Positions 25,367 to 34,476 of a DNA stretch of 64,000 nt are shown piece by piece. The notes beneath the pieces were generated by a model. That model was not told the DNA's origin. It saw only the letters and a list, made by a program, of their open reading frames with translations, and did not search any database. The stretch's first letter is position 1. Each line of letters starts with the position of its first letter. The DNA lies in NCBI RefSeq assembly GCF_008017835.1, contig NZ_VRLT01000026.1:124001-188000 (forward strand), in the 5' to 3' direction. The stretch comes from Mesonia sp. HuA40. Lineage in GTDB: Bacteria; Bacteroidota; Bacteroidia; Flavobacteriales; Flavobacteriaceae. The position numbers were made by a program, and so were the translations under genes.

Positions 25367-26101
25367 TTAATTATTTGCTTCTTTGCGCATTTGCTCTTGA
25401 TGTTCTAACTCTCCCACTAAATTACGCTTACGCTGATTTAAATTAAGAAACACTTCCTCCTTTCCGTACATGGTTAATAAATCACCTGTTTTTACGAGAG
25501 AACTTCCGTTAGGAGATCCTAAATATTGACCGTCTTTACGTTTAATACCCAAAACAATAATACCCTCTTTACGCAGAGCCAATTGGTTAAGCGATTTATT
25601 AGTCAACCAAGAGTCTTCATCTACCCGTAATTCCGTAATTCGATAATCCTCGGCTAAATGTAATATAGATGCATAATCTTTCACTTCAATGCTAGTGTAC
25701 TTTTTTAAGGCCTTACCAATAACCTTAGAAAGGTATTTATCAACCCAAGGACTTTGAACCGCCCACCAAATTATCGCCATACCCACTATAATTATGAATA
25801 AACCCCACAGCAGGTTACTGGTGCTATTAGGTAAAACAAAGGTTAATATTAATGTAGACATTGTGGTCACAATACCCGCATTCCCTATTAACATTAGGCT
25901 ATGAATGATTTTTCTACGCACTGGGAAATTCATGATTTTTTCGGTTTCAGAAGTAGTAAAACCCGTACCTGTATAAGCAGAACGTGCTTGAAAACGCGCA
26001 ACTTCTGTAGATAAGCCAGTATGCGCCAAAGCAATTGCTGCAACACGCGTAATTAAGGCAGATAAACTAACAATGACAAACAATGATATAGCAGGAATCA
26101 T
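25367..26101 (-). CDS. Membrane protein with C-terminal RCK_C (TrkA-C) domain
   Basis: 244 aa: an N-terminal membrane segment (residues 1-25), then the conserved ARFQARSAYTGTGFTTSETEKI, two further helices (about residues 70-90 and 97-115), and a cytoplasmic RCK_C domain from about 150 to 225 (ITELRVDEDSWLTNKSLNQLALRKEGIIVLGIKRKDG...VKTGDLLTMYGKEEVF). RCK_C domains bind small ligands such as c-di-AMP or nucleotides to gate K+ transport. The GTGF segment resembles a potassium-filter loop of TrkH-type proteins, but only one copy is present. It may be a regulatory partner of a transporter; not linked to trkH/trkA here. Confidence 0.82.
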   Translation of the reverse strand: MIPAISLFVIVSLSALITRVAAIALAHTGLSTEVARFQARSAYTGTGFTTSETEKIMNFPVRRKIIHSLMLIGNAGIVTTMSTLILTFVLPNSTSNLLWGLFIIIVGMAIIWWAVQSPWVDKYLSKVIGKALKKYTSIEVKDYASILHLAEDYRITELRVDEDSWLTNKSLNQLALRKEGIIVLGIKRKDGQYLGSPNGSSLVKTGDLLTMYGKEEVFLNLNQRKRNLVGELEHQEQMRKEANN

Positions 26102-26220
26102 AAAACAATTTATTTAAGTGAAAATTGATATTTACCTGCTAAAATACTTATTTTTATCAACCTTGACATTTCTCATAAAATTGCCCTATAACAAAGAACG
26201 ATTTTACGCATAGAAATGTT

Positions 26221-26228
26221 TAAATTTG
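26221..26228 (+). promoter_or_regulatory. -7 box (TAAATTTG) of the fatty acid desaturase gene
   Basis: TAnnTTTG match 19 nt before the ATG at 26248. Confidence 0.6.
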
Positions 26229-26247
26229 AAACTTATATTATTTTTAA

Positions 26248-27351
26248 ATGAAAAACAACACTGTAAAATTTTCTCGCATTGACACCAATAAGTTTTTTAG
26301 GACGTTAAATAAGCGAGTAAACACCTATTTCAAAGAAAACAACATTAATAAAACGGGTAACTGGAAACTCCACCTTAAGACTATAATCATGTTTAGCCTG
26401 TTTTTAAGTCCTTACTTTATAATGTTAACCTTAGACATCTCCCAATGGTGGATGCTTTTGCTCACAATAATTATGGGCATAGGAATGGCAGGCGTAGGTA
26501 TGAATGTGATGCACGATGCTAACCATGGTTCTTACTCTTCCAAAAAATGGATTAATAAAATTATGGGGAGTAGTATGTATATTTTAGCTGGCAACGTATA
26601 CAACTGGCAGGTACAGCACAATGTATTGCACCACACCTACACCAATGTGCACGGCCACGACGAAGATTTAGAAGCCGGTCGCATTATCAGATTTAGCAAA
26701 CACAGTAAATGGCATAGATTTCATAAGTTTCAACATTATTATTCAGTTTTTCTTTACGGATTGCTAACCTTTAACTGGGTATTAACAACAGACTTCAAAC
26801 AAACACATCGCTATTTAAAGAAAAAATTAAGTTATGGAAAAATGCCTAATCCTATATGGCAATGGAGCACCTTAGCTATAACCAAAGCCTTATATATTGC
26901 CATTTGGATTGTTATACCTATGTTGGTTTTGAGTATTGCTTGGTGGAAAATTCTTTTAGGCTTTTTTATCATGCACTATACCGCTGGACTAATTTTAAGT
27001 ATTGTTTTTCAACTAGCACACGTAGTAGAAAATACAGAAATGCCTTTGCCCGATGAAAAAGGAAACTTAAAAAATACTTGGGCGATTCATCAATTATTTA
27101 CCACTGTAAATTTTGCTACTAAAAATAGAATCATAAACTGGTTTACTGGCGGCTTAAATCACCAAATTGAGCACCACATATTTCCACATATCAGCCATAT
27201 TCATTACGATAAAATTGCTAAAATTGTAAAGCAGACAGCGCAAGAGTGCGAGTTGCCTTACCACGAATATAAAACAACACGAGCAGCTATAGTTGCTCAC
27301 TTTAAACATTTAAAAGAAATGGGGGCCAAACCAAAAATAGCCCTAACTTAA
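26248..27351 (+). CDS. Acyl lipid/acyl-CoA fatty acid desaturase
   Basis: Membrane di-iron desaturase that introduces cis double bonds into acyl chains. All three histidine boxes are present: HDANH (89-93), HNVLHH (124-129) and HQIEHH (about 308-313), with hydrophobic pairs of helices around residues 45-90 and 210-255. 367 aa matches the linoleoyl/delta-6-like subgroup common in flavobacteria. No cytochrome b5 domain is fused. Position specificity cannot be read from the sequence. A -7 box lies just upstream; the aminotransferase gene follows after 10 bp. Confidence 0.92.
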   Translation: MKNNTVKFSRIDTNKFFRTLNKRVNTYFKENNINKTGNWKLHLKTIIMFSLFLSPYFIMLTLDISQWWMLLLTIIMGIGMAGVGMNVMHDANHGSYSSKKWINKIMGSSMYILAGNVYNWQVQHNVLHHTYTNVHGHDEDLEAGRIIRFSKHSKWHRFHKFQHYYSVFLYGLLTFNWVLTTDFKQTHRYLKKKLSYGKMPNPIWQWSTLAITKALYIAIWIVIPMLVLSIAWWKILLGFFIMHYTAGLILSIVFQLAHVVENTEMPLPDEKGNLKNTWAIHQLFTTVNFATKNRIINWFTGGLNHQIEHHIFPHISHIHYDKIAKIVKQTAQECELPYHEYKTTRAAIVAHFKHLKEMGAKPKIALT

Positions 27352-27361
27352 TCCTATTGCT

Positions 27362-28549
27362 ATGAATAAGCTATCAGACAGAATCAACCGGTTAGAGACA
27401 AGTGCAACCTTAGCCATGGCGGCCAAAGGACGTGAGCTTAGAGCGGAAGGTAAAAATATAATCAGCCTTAGCTTAGGCGAACCCGACTTTAATACACCAG
27501 AATTTATTAAAGATGCTGCTATTGCAGCCATCAATGATAATTATAATAAATATACCCCAGTTGATGGTTACGATGATTTAAAACAAGCGATTATCAACAA
27601 GTTCAAACGCGATAACAACCTCAACTATGACAAATCGCAGATTGTTGTATCTACAGGGGCAAAACAATCTTTAGCCAATGTAGCCATGGTTTGTATCAAC
27701 CCAGGAGATGAAGTTATTTTACCCTGCCCGTATTGGGTGAGCTACAAGGATATTGTGAAAATTGCCGAAGGAGTGCCTGTAGAAGTACCAACTACTATCG
27801 AAACAGATTTCAAAATGACTCCACAACAGCTTGAAAAAGCCATTACACCCAAAACCAAAATGTTGTGGTTTAGTTCTCCTTGCAATCCTAGCGGTATGTT
27901 GTACAGTAAAGAAGAATTAAGAGCCCTAGCCGATGTGCTTCAAAAACATCCAGATATTATTATAGTGAGCGATGAAATTTACGAACACATTAATTTTACA
28001 GCCAATAGGCACGCCTCTATGGCCGCTTTTGACGATATGTATGAACGCACGGTAACCGTTAATGGGGTTTCCAAAGCTTTTGCGATGACCGGTTGGCGAA
28101 TTGGCTATATCGGAGCTCCCTCCTATATAGCGCGAGCTTGTAACAAGATTCAAGGACAGTTTACTAGCGGAGCCAATTGTATTGCCCAACGCGCAACTAT
28201 TGCCGCACTAGAAGCTCCTGTGAGCAAAATTTCTTTTATGATTGATACGTTTAAAGAACGTAGAAAACTTATTTTAGATTTATTAAGCGATGTTCCCGGT
28301 TTTAAATGCAACGCGCCACAAGGTGCTTTTTATGTTTTTCCCGATGTCTCGGAATTGTATGGAAAAAGCTTCCGCGGAAAAACAATCAACAATGCCACCG
28401 ATTTAAGCATGTACCTTTTAGAAGAAGCCGAAGTTGCTACCGTAACGGGTGAAGCTTTTGGAGATGCTAACTGTATACGTCTTTCTTATGCCGCCAGCGA
28501 AAAAGAAATTACACAGGCTATACAACAAATTAAGGCTGCTTTAAGTTAA
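27362..28549 (+). CDS. Aspartate aminotransferase (PLP fold type I)
   Basis: Transfers the amino group between aspartate and 2-oxoglutarate with pyridoxal phosphate. Class I/II aminotransferase landmarks: LSLGEPDFNTPEFIKDAA, PVDGYDDLKQAI, the cofactor residues STGAKQS and SSPCNPSGMLYS, VSDEIYEHI, and the Schiff-base lysine in VNGVSKAFAMTGWRIGY (about residue 238); the closing arginine is in ANCIRLSYA. 395 aa is normal. Type I-beta or I-gamma AAT; prephenate specificity is possible. It follows the desaturase by 10 bp and ends at a hairpin. Confidence 0.93.
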   Translation: MNKLSDRINRLETSATLAMAAKGRELRAEGKNIISLSLGEPDFNTPEFIKDAAIAAINDNYNKYTPVDGYDDLKQAIINKFKRDNNLNYDKSQIVVSTGAKQSLANVAMVCINPGDEVILPCPYWVSYKDIVKIAEGVPVEVPTTIETDFKMTPQQLEKAITPKTKMLWFSSPCNPSGMLYSKEELRALADVLQKHPDIIIVSDEIYEHINFTANRHASMAAFDDMYERTVTVNGVSKAFAMTGWRIGYIGAPSYIARACNKIQGQFTSGANCIAQRATIAALEAPVSKISFMIDTFKERRKLILDLLSDVPGFKCNAPQGAFYVFPDVSELYGKSFRGKTINNATDLSMYLLEEAEVATVTGEAFGDANCIRLSYAASEKEITQAIQQIKAALS

Positions 28550-28571
28550 TTATACTTAAAATTCAACATAT

Positions 28572-28600
28572 AAAATGCTTCTCTTATTGGGAAGCATTTT
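28572..28600 (+). terminator. Terminator after the aminotransferase gene
   Basis: 10-bp stem AAAATGCTTC / GAAGCATTTT with a 9-nt loop, followed by ATTTTTT. Confidence 0.85.
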
Positions 28601-28641
28601 ATTTTTTAAGGATTATATAATTTTTATTGAATGACTAAAAT

Positions 28642-29152
28642 TTAGGTTTCTATATTTTCTACATTACATTTTAATGCGACAGCATACTTACCTGAAGGCT
28701 ATGTAGAAACATTTATATTTATTGAGTTTGCAATTACATCTAAAATTTAATTATTACCTATTACGGTTTGGGTAGAGATAATACTCATATAACCCGAACT
28801 GGCTACAGCTACTTGAAAATTAAACCTTATTTGATCGCTTGGGTTAAAACTTATACTTTCTAAATTGGTATGGGCTTTTTGAACTTACATTAGCATAATA
28901 TTTGTAGCCGTCAACTGTTGCTAAAATCTCCAATTTATAGGTTTGTGCTATAGCATTTTTGAGTTTAGGTTGCTCTCTAGAATGCAATAAATTCTCATTT
29001 TCGTCGTACCAATTACAGATGGCATATTCATTAATTGTGTTTGCCTGTAATATAGAAGAATAAGTGATCGATTGGTGGCAAAGTTGTTTCACAATATTTG
29101 ATTCTAATTGGGTAGCTTTAAATTACTTGCATCTAAATTACTAGAAAACATT
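28642..29152 (-). pseudogene. Decayed 3' end of a type IX secretion cargo gene
   Basis: Reading the reverse strand across frames recovers the tail of a secreted flavobacterial protein. The pieces in order are LKATQLESNIVKQLC, INEYAICNWYDENENLLHS, AQTYKLEILATVDGYKYYANV, then (one base out of frame) TNLESISFNPSDQIRFNF and SSGYMSIISTQTVIGNN. This matches the common pattern of T9SS cargo ends (WYDE.GNL...YKLEV.A..DG...NPY.LESISPNP). Two stop codons replace expected tyrosines: TAA after GNN (28747-28749), then ILDVIANSININVST, then TAG, then PSGKYAVAL. There is at least one internal frameshift near 28880-28895 and probably another near 29115. No signal peptide or N-terminal domain remains. The stretch 28601-28641 holds nothing else. 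Confidence 0.75.
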
Positions 29153-29187
29153 TAATTTAAAATAAGACGTTAAAAAGCAGTTCAGAG

Positions 29188-30684
29188 TTAACGATTTCTC
29201 CAGAACATGGGAGTCAAAATAATAAGCACTGTAAACAGTTCTAAACGTCCTATAAGCATTAAAAAGGCAGACCACCATTTACCTAACATGGGCAGGCTGT
29301 TAAAATTATCAACCGGGCTCAAATCGCCAAACGCAGGCCCTATGTTCCCTAAAGAAGAAGCCGCACCGCCAATTGCCGTCGGAAAATCTAAGCCTAACGC
29401 AGCCAATCCCACAGCTCCAATAATAAAAGCCAACATATAAAGAATAAAGAACCCTAAAATATTAAAAACAATCTCTCCTTTTATTCCCTTACCGTTGTAA
29501 CGTACTGGTACAATTGCGTTAGGGTGTAATGCTCGTTTAAATTCAGCAATTCCATTTCTAATCATAATAATATGACGTACCACCTTTACCCCTCCAGAAG
29601 TAGACCCGGCAGAACCTCCTAAGAAAAACAACCCGAAAAAGAAAATAGTCAAAAAGGGTGTCCATAAAGTAAAATCGGCGGTAATAAAACCAGTTGTGGT
29701 TATTACTGTTAAAATTTGAAAAAGCGCGTGCCTAAAAGCACTTTCAAACTCCCCCCAAACTTTTGGATGCACTATGGTAGACTGACTCGTATCTGCATAA
29801 AAGTAAATTAGTAGTGCAGCAACAATAGCAAATCCAAAAACAAAAATAGCATACCATTTAAATTCATCTTCGTGCAAAATGCGTTGAATTTTTCCCTTAA
29901 AAGCAAAGTAACTCATCACAAAGTTAGTACCTGCTAAGAACATAAAAACAATAATAATATATTGAATTAAAGGTTGATCATTCCAGTAAGCAACACTTGC
30001 ATTCTTAGTTGAAAATCCTCCTGTAGACAAAGTGCTAAGCGCATGATTTACAGCATCAAAAAAAGACATGCCGGCTAAATTTAATAAAATGGTTTCGGCA
30101 GCGGTGTAACCAACATAAATAAGCCATAATCTTTTTGCCGTGTCTGTAATTCTAGGTTTTAATTTATCTGCGCTGGGTCCTGGTGCTTCAGCGGCAAACA
30201 ATTGCATACCCCCTATTCCTAATAGCGGAAGAATAGCAACCGCAAGCACAATTATACCCATACCTCCTATCCAATGAGTAAGGCTACGCCACAATAAAAC
30301 ACCTTCGGGTAATACTTCTATATCGTCTAAAATAGTGGCTCCAGTAGTTGTATAACCAGACATTGTTTCAAAGAATGCATTGGTAATATCGGGGATAGCA
30401 CTCGTAAAGAGATAAGGCAGCATACCACTTAAGGCCATAAAAATCCATCCAAAGGTTACAATTATATATCCTTCTCTTTGTTTAAGTTTTTTGGCATAAT
30501 TTCGGGTAGTAAACATAAAAAGCATACCTACCATCATTGTGGTAACAGATGCTCCTGCAATTTGAACCGTGGCACCATCTTTATAAATCCAGCTCACCAA
30601 GGTAGCAATAAGCATAAAGCCGCCATTGCATAACAATAGCAACCCCATAATGTATACAATAATCTTAAAATTAAGTTTCGGCAT
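29188..30684 (-). CDS. trkH: TrkH-family potassium uptake protein
   Basis: Membrane K+ translocation subunit of a Trk system. 498 aa with about ten membrane segments arranged as four pore repeats. Filter-loop landmarks are TMSGYTTTGATILDD (repeat 1), the HALSTLSTGGFSTKN loop (repeat 2), VITTTGFITADFTLW (repeat 3) and SSLGNIGPAFG (repeat 4). LFFLGGSAGSTSGGVKVVRH is the conserved helix break. It overlaps the trkA stop by one base (TAATG), so it is translated with its cytoplasmic gating partner. Confidence 0.95.
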   Translation of the reverse strand: MPKLNFKIIVYIMGLLLLCNGGFMLIATLVSWIYKDGATVQIAGASVTTMMVGMLFMFTTRNYAKKLKQREGYIIVTFGWIFMALSGMLPYLFTSAIPDITNAFFETMSGYTTTGATILDDIEVLPEGVLLWRSLTHWIGGMGIIVLAVAILPLLGIGGMQLFAAEAPGPSADKLKPRITDTAKRLWLIYVGYTAAETILLNLAGMSFFDAVNHALSTLSTGGFSTKNASVAYWNDQPLIQYIIIVFMFLAGTNFVMSYFAFKGKIQRILHEDEFKWYAIFVFGFAIVAALLIYFYADTSQSTIVHPKVWGEFESAFRHALFQILTVITTTGFITADFTLWTPFLTIFFFGLFFLGGSAGSTSGGVKVVRHIIMIRNGIAEFKRALHPNAIVPVRYNGKGIKGEIVFNILGFFILYMLAFIIGAVGLAALGLDFPTAIGGAASSLGNIGPAFGDLSPVDNFNSLPMLGKWWSAFLMLIGRLELFTVLIILTPMFWRNR

Positions 30685-32033
30685 TATGAAAATAGCTTTT
30701 CTATTTTATGGATAGATCGGGGTAATGAGCAAACCACTATACGGTCTCCTGGCTCTATCAAAATATCGCCCGAAGCTATCATACCCTTATCATTTCTAAC
30801 TACACCACCCACGATGGTAGATCTAGGAAAGTCAATATCTACAATACGTTTACCACAAACTTTTGATTTCTTATGCACGATAAACTCTAGCAATTCGGCA
30901 TTTAAATTATTAAGTTTGGTCATGGCCACAACCTCTCCTTTACGTACATATCTAAAGATAGTGTTTGCCGCCAGTAATTTTTTATTGATTAAGGAGTTTA
31001 TTCCTATAGAATGACTCAATTGAAAATAATCCATATTTTCTACAAGAGCGATGGTCTTTTTCACCCCTTTAGATTTGGCCACCAAGCAGGACATGATATT
31101 GGTTTCAGAATTTCCCGTAACCGAGATAAAAGCATCCATATCATGAATATTCTCCTCTTCTAATAAACCTACGTTTCTTCCGTCACCATTAATTATTAGC
31201 GTATCATTCATCTCATCTGCCAATTCAAATGCCTTTTCTCTATCTTTCTCAACCAGCTTGACATTAAATTTGGCTTTTGCCAATTCTTTCGCTGTTTGTT
31301 TACCAATTTTACTCCCTCCAAGAATCATCACATTCTTTATTTCTTGTCTTCGTTTACCGGTTAATTTATACAACTGTTCAGAACCCTGCCTACTGGACAT
31401 GAAATAGGCTTGATCTCCTTCCTTAAACTCAGTATCTCCACGAGGTATTAGCGTAAATTGGGTTCCATAACGCTGTATCGCAATACAGACAAAAGGTATA
31501 TCTGGAAAAATATTTTGCGCTTCTTTTAATGTTTTACCTAAAAATGGGGCATTACGAGAAAGTTTAAAACCGATCATTGATAAGGCACCCTCATCAAACT
31601 CAAAGGTATCATTAAACGCCGATTGCTTTACCAACGACTCAATTTCTTTAGCTGCTAATGATTCTGGTGAAATGAGTTCGTCTATCCCAAACTGCTCAAA
31701 GCCTACCACATCTTTATGTTCGATAAACTCGGTATTTCTAATTCTCGCAATGGTACGTTTGGCACCCAATTGCTTAGCCAAAACACAAATGGTTATGTTG
31801 GTTGTCTCGCTACTGGTTACACCAACCACCAAATCGGCTCCTTTTATTTGAGCGTCATGAAGTAATAAAATTGAAGTTGCATCTCCTTTTATGGTTCTTA
31901 TATCCAGATGACTGTCAGCATACTCTAAACTTTCGGCATCCGGATCTATAAGGGTAATATCTTGAGACTCAAAAGAAAGCAACTTCGATAAATGAAAGCC
32001 AACTTCTCCTGCCCCTGCAATGATAATTTTCAT
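30684..32033 (-). CDS. trkA: Trk system regulatory subunit TrkA
   Basis: Cytoplasmic gating ring subunit for TrkH. 449 aa with two RCK units: RCK_N 1 starts MKIIIAGAGEVGFHLSKLL (GxGxxG NAD-binding loop), followed by an RCK_C near residues 140-225; RCK_N 2 starts KNVMILGGSKIGKQTAKELA near 232, followed by a second RCK_C ending at the C-terminus. Acidic residues at the end of beta2 (LIDPDAESL, LVEKDREKA) point to NAD(H) binding. A -7 box lies 20 nt upstream. Confidence 0.96.
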   Translation of the reverse strand: MKIIIAGAGEVGFHLSKLLSFESQDITLIDPDAESLEYADSHLDIRTIKGDATSILLLHDAQIKGADLVVGVTSSETTNITICVLAKQLGAKRTIARIRNTEFIEHKDVVGFEQFGIDELISPESLAAKEIESLVKQSAFNDTFEFDEGALSMIGFKLSRNAPFLGKTLKEAQNIFPDIPFVCIAIQRYGTQFTLIPRGDTEFKEGDQAYFMSSRQGSEQLYKLTGKRRQEIKNVMILGGSKIGKQTAKELAKAKFNVKLVEKDREKAFELADEMNDTLIINGDGRNVGLLEEENIHDMDAFISVTGNSETNIMSCLVAKSKGVKKTIALVENMDYFQLSHSIGINSLINKKLLAANTIFRYVRKGEVVAMTKLNNLNAELLEFIVHKKSKVCGKRIVDIDFPRSTIVGGVVRNDKGMIASGDILIEPGDRIVVCSLPRSIHKIEKLFS

Positions 32034-32053
32034 GAATGGTTTTTTTGGTAGGG

Positions 32054-32061
32054 CAAAGATA
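32054..32061 (-). promoter_or_regulatory. -7 box (TATCTTTG) of trkA-trkH
   Basis: TAnnTTTG match 20 nt ahead of the trkA ATG on the reverse strand. Confidence 0.6.
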
Positions 32062-32135
32062 TGGCATTTACAATTGGAGATGCCAAGCTCTAACCGATTT
32101 TTTTATTTGTGAATCTTATTTTTAGTATTAAAACT

Positions 32136-32143
32136 TATCTTTG
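32136..32143 (+). promoter_or_regulatory. -7 box (TATCTTTG) of ubiE/menG
   Basis: Consensus match 12 nt before the ATG at 32156. It overlaps a TTG at 32141 that could be misread as the start codon, so it also decides the start of the gene. Confidence 0.65.
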
Positions 32144-32155
32144 TCAAAAAAAGCC

Positions 32156-32884
32156 ATGGCAAAGAAAGTCACCCCTTATAAAGATTCAAAACTAGCTAAG
32201 AAAAAGCAGGTAGAACAAATGTTTGATACCATCTCTGATAATTACGATGGGCTCAATCGTGTTATCTCATTTGGTATTGATACTTCTTGGCGCAAAAAGG
32301 TAATTCAAATGGTTATGAACACCCAGCCCAAAAATGCTTTAGATATAGCAACAGGAACGGGAGACTTGGCTATTAGTCTAGCAGAAGCTGGAGTACCAGA
32401 TGTAATTGGACTAGATTTATCTGAGGGTATGCTTAGCGTAGGACGCAAAAAAATAGAAAGTAAAGGCTTAGACAATAAAATTAAGATGACCCAAGGAGAT
32501 TCTGAGGCTTTACCTTTTAAAGAAGATACTTTTGATGCTATTACCGTGGCTTTTGGCGTTAGAAATTTTGAAAACCTAGAAAAAGGATTAGCCGAAATTT
32601 TCCGCGTGCTAAAACCCGGAGGCATTTTTATTGTTTTAGAAACATCTGTACCTACCAAAGCTCCTTTTAAACAAGGATATAAATTTTACACTAAATATAT
32701 GTTGCCTGGTATTGGAAAACTATTCTCAAAAGACAAGGTGGCTTACAAATATTTAAGCGATAGTGCCGCGGTTTTCCCTTTTGGTGAAAAATTCAACAAT
32801 ATTTTAAAGAAAATTGGGTTTAATAAAGTGAATCATCATCCGCAAACTATGGGTGTAGCAACAATTTATTCTGCTTCAAAGTAA
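32156..32884 (+). CDS. ubiE: Demethylmenaquinone methyltransferase
   Basis: Last step of menaquinone synthesis: C-methylates demethylmenaquinol with SAM. Family motifs: YDGLNRVISFGIDTSWRKK, ALDIATGTGDLAISLAE (SAM loop), GLDLSEGMLSVGRKK, ALPFKEDTFDAITVAFGVRNFENLEKGL, and EIFRVLKPGGIFIVLETS. I start at the ATG at 32156 (MAKKVTPYKDS), giving 242 aa; the TTG at 32141 lies inside the promoter box. The menaquinone it makes is a natural electron acceptor for NQR. porT follows 4 bp after the stop, as in other flavobacteria. Confidence 0.95.
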   Translation: MAKKVTPYKDSKLAKKKQVEQMFDTISDNYDGLNRVISFGIDTSWRKKVIQMVMNTQPKNALDIATGTGDLAISLAEAGVPDVIGLDLSEGMLSVGRKKIESKGLDNKIKMTQGDSEALPFKEDTFDAITVAFGVRNFENLEKGLAEIFRVLKPGGIFIVLETSVPTKAPFKQGYKFYTKYMLPGIGKLFSKDKVAYKYLSDSAAVFPFGEKFNNILKKIGFNKVNHHPQTMGVATIYSASK

Positions 32885-32888
32885 TTTT

Positions 32889-33581
32889 ATGAGATATTTA
32901 TTGATGTGTACGGTGGTTTTTTTAAGCCTCACGAGCAGCTATGGACAAGGATTTTTTAACACCGAAAAGATTCGCAACAAAGATAATATGGACAAGCAGC
33001 GTTGGTCTTGGGGTTATTTTTTAGGCTTTAACTCTTACGGATTCGACTTGCAATACAATAAGCCCGCAACCGACATTGTGGTGAAAAACGATATCGGTTT
33101 TAATGTAGGGCTTTTGGGAAATCTAAGAATCAATGATTATATTGATCTAAGGTTAGAGCCTGGAGTTGTCTTTGCCAATCGCACCTTTACTTATACCGAA
33201 ATTCCCGAAGACAATTTTAGAGATATCAAATCTACTTACATCCATGTGCCTTTGTTGGTCAAGTTTTCAACCAAAAGACTCAACAACTTTAAACCCTTTG
33301 TAGTGGGTGGGGTTTCACGCTCTATCAACCTATCTAGTAATGAAACTAATCCAGATGACAATAGAGCGGGCGAATTTAGAATGATTAATGATGCTAATTA
33401 TTTTGAGCTAGGATTTGGCATTGATTTTTACCTGCCTTATTTCAAATTCACCCCCTCTATACGCGGTGTATTTGGCATGACCGATGAACTTAAGCGAGAT
33501 AAAGACCCAAACAGTCCTTACACAGGGCAAATTGAATCTATGAAATCACGCGGCATCTTTATTAATTTTACTTTTCAATAA
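32889..33581 (+). CDS. porT: Type IX secretion system outer membrane protein PorT/SprT
   Basis: Outer-membrane beta-barrel protein needed for type IX secretion. 230 aa with a signal peptide (ends SSYGQ) and an eight-strand-like alternating pattern: WSWGYFLGFNSYGFDLQYN, IGFNVGLLGNLRINDYIDLRLEPGVVFANRTFTY, STYIHVPLLVKFSTKR, FKPFVVGGVSRSINL, YFELGFGIDFYLPYFKFTPSIRGVFGM. It ends in a typical aromatic residue region (GIFINFTFQ). The linkage to ubiE supports PorT over a generic barrel protein. Confidence 0.9.
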   Translation: MRYLLMCTVVFLSLTSSYGQGFFNTEKIRNKDNMDKQRWSWGYFLGFNSYGFDLQYNKPATDIVVKNDIGFNVGLLGNLRINDYIDLRLEPGVVFANRTFTYTEIPEDNFRDIKSTYIHVPLLVKFSTKRLNNFKPFVVGGVSRSINLSSNETNPDDNRAGEFRMINDANYFELGFGIDFYLPYFKFTPSIRGVFGMTDELKRDKDPNSPYTGQIESMKSRGIFINFTFQ

Positions 33582-33694
33582 CTATGCTTCGGTTTTTGGT
33601 TATTGATTAACTCCAAAACAATAAGGAGAACTTAAACAATTTCCCCTTAGCCGTAAAATTTTAACACGCAAAGTATTTAGATAACTAAATAAAC

Positions 33695-33710
33695 GCCATT
33701 TTCAAATGGC
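33695..33710 (-). terminator. Probable terminator after the rRNA methyltransferase
   Basis: Stem GCCATT / AATGGC with a 4-nt loop, followed on the reverse strand by GTTTATTTAG. Weak T-tract, but well placed 10 nt after the stop at 33720. Confidence 0.5.
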
Positions 33711-33719
33711 ACTAATCTA

Positions 33720-34445
33720 TTAACCTCTTCTCCATTCACTTAATAAAATTGCTGTGGCAGTAGCTACATTTAAACTTTCGGTAGACTGGTTTTCGCCAAA
33801 TTGTGGAATACTTATTTTTTGACTTGCTAAACTTGCGATGGAGGAAGAAATGCCGTTAGCTTCGTTGCCTAATATTAAAATTCCGCTTGACGGTAATTGG
33901 GTTTTATATACATTTTCACCATCCATAAAAGTTCCTAGTAGGGGTAAATCGGTGTTTTTTAAAGTTTCGTATAAATCCGCATAAGCGATGTGTACTCTAG
34001 CAAGAGACCCCATAGTTGCTTGCACTACTTTTTCATTATAACAATCTACAGTATCATTAGAACACAGAATTTGCTTCACACCAAACCAGTCACAAAGTCT
34101 TATAATTGTACCTAAATTGCCTGGGTCGCGCACTCCGTCTAAGGCTACCGCAAAATCAACCGTTTTCATAGTATCATTTTTTTCGGGTATTTTAAAAAGC
34201 GCTAATGCGACTTGCGGGGTGGCCAGCTTGCTAATCTTTTTCAAATCGGCTTCGGTGATAAGTTGTAATTTCTCTGTTGGAACATAAAATACATCTGTAG
34301 TGCTATATAACAACTCCAATTCATAATTTGAGTTTAAAAGCTCTTTTATAACTTTAATTCCTTCGGCTACAAAAAGATTATATTTGTTCCTATATTTTTT
34401 TTGCGAAAGACTGTTTATTAACTTTATTTGATTTTTGCTGAGCAT
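33720..34445 (-). CDS. TrmH/SpoU-family RNA 2'-O-methyltransferase
   Basis: SPOUT methyltransferase that methylates a ribose in rRNA or tRNA. The N-terminal substrate-binding part is LINSLSQKKYRNKYNLFVAEGIKVIKELL. The knot domain has motif 1 LDGVRDPGNLGTIIRLCDWFG, motif 2 GILILGNEANGIS, and motif 3 ISIPQFGENQSTESLNVATATAILLSEW. 241 aa is typical of the RlmB/TrmH-like group. Exact target cannot be assigned. Divergent from the BamA-type gene starting at 34477 (32-bp gap). Confidence 0.92.
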   Translation of the reverse strand: MLSKNQIKLINSLSQKKYRNKYNLFVAEGIKVIKELLNSNYELELLYSTTDVFYVPTEKLQLITEADLKKISKLATPQVALALFKIPEKNDTMKTVDFAVALDGVRDPGNLGTIIRLCDWFGVKQILCSNDTVDCYNEKVVQATMGSLARVHIAYADLYETLKNTDLPLLGTFMDGENVYKTQLPSSGILILGNEANGISSSIASLASQKISIPQFGENQSTESLNVATATAILLSEWRRG

Positions 34446-34476
34446 AAATTGATGTATTTTTGAACCTAATTTTTAG

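Noticed and set aside
25367-26101. Second TrkA or TrkH gene
   Set aside because: Only one RCK_C domain, no RCK_N, and too few membrane segments for TrkH.
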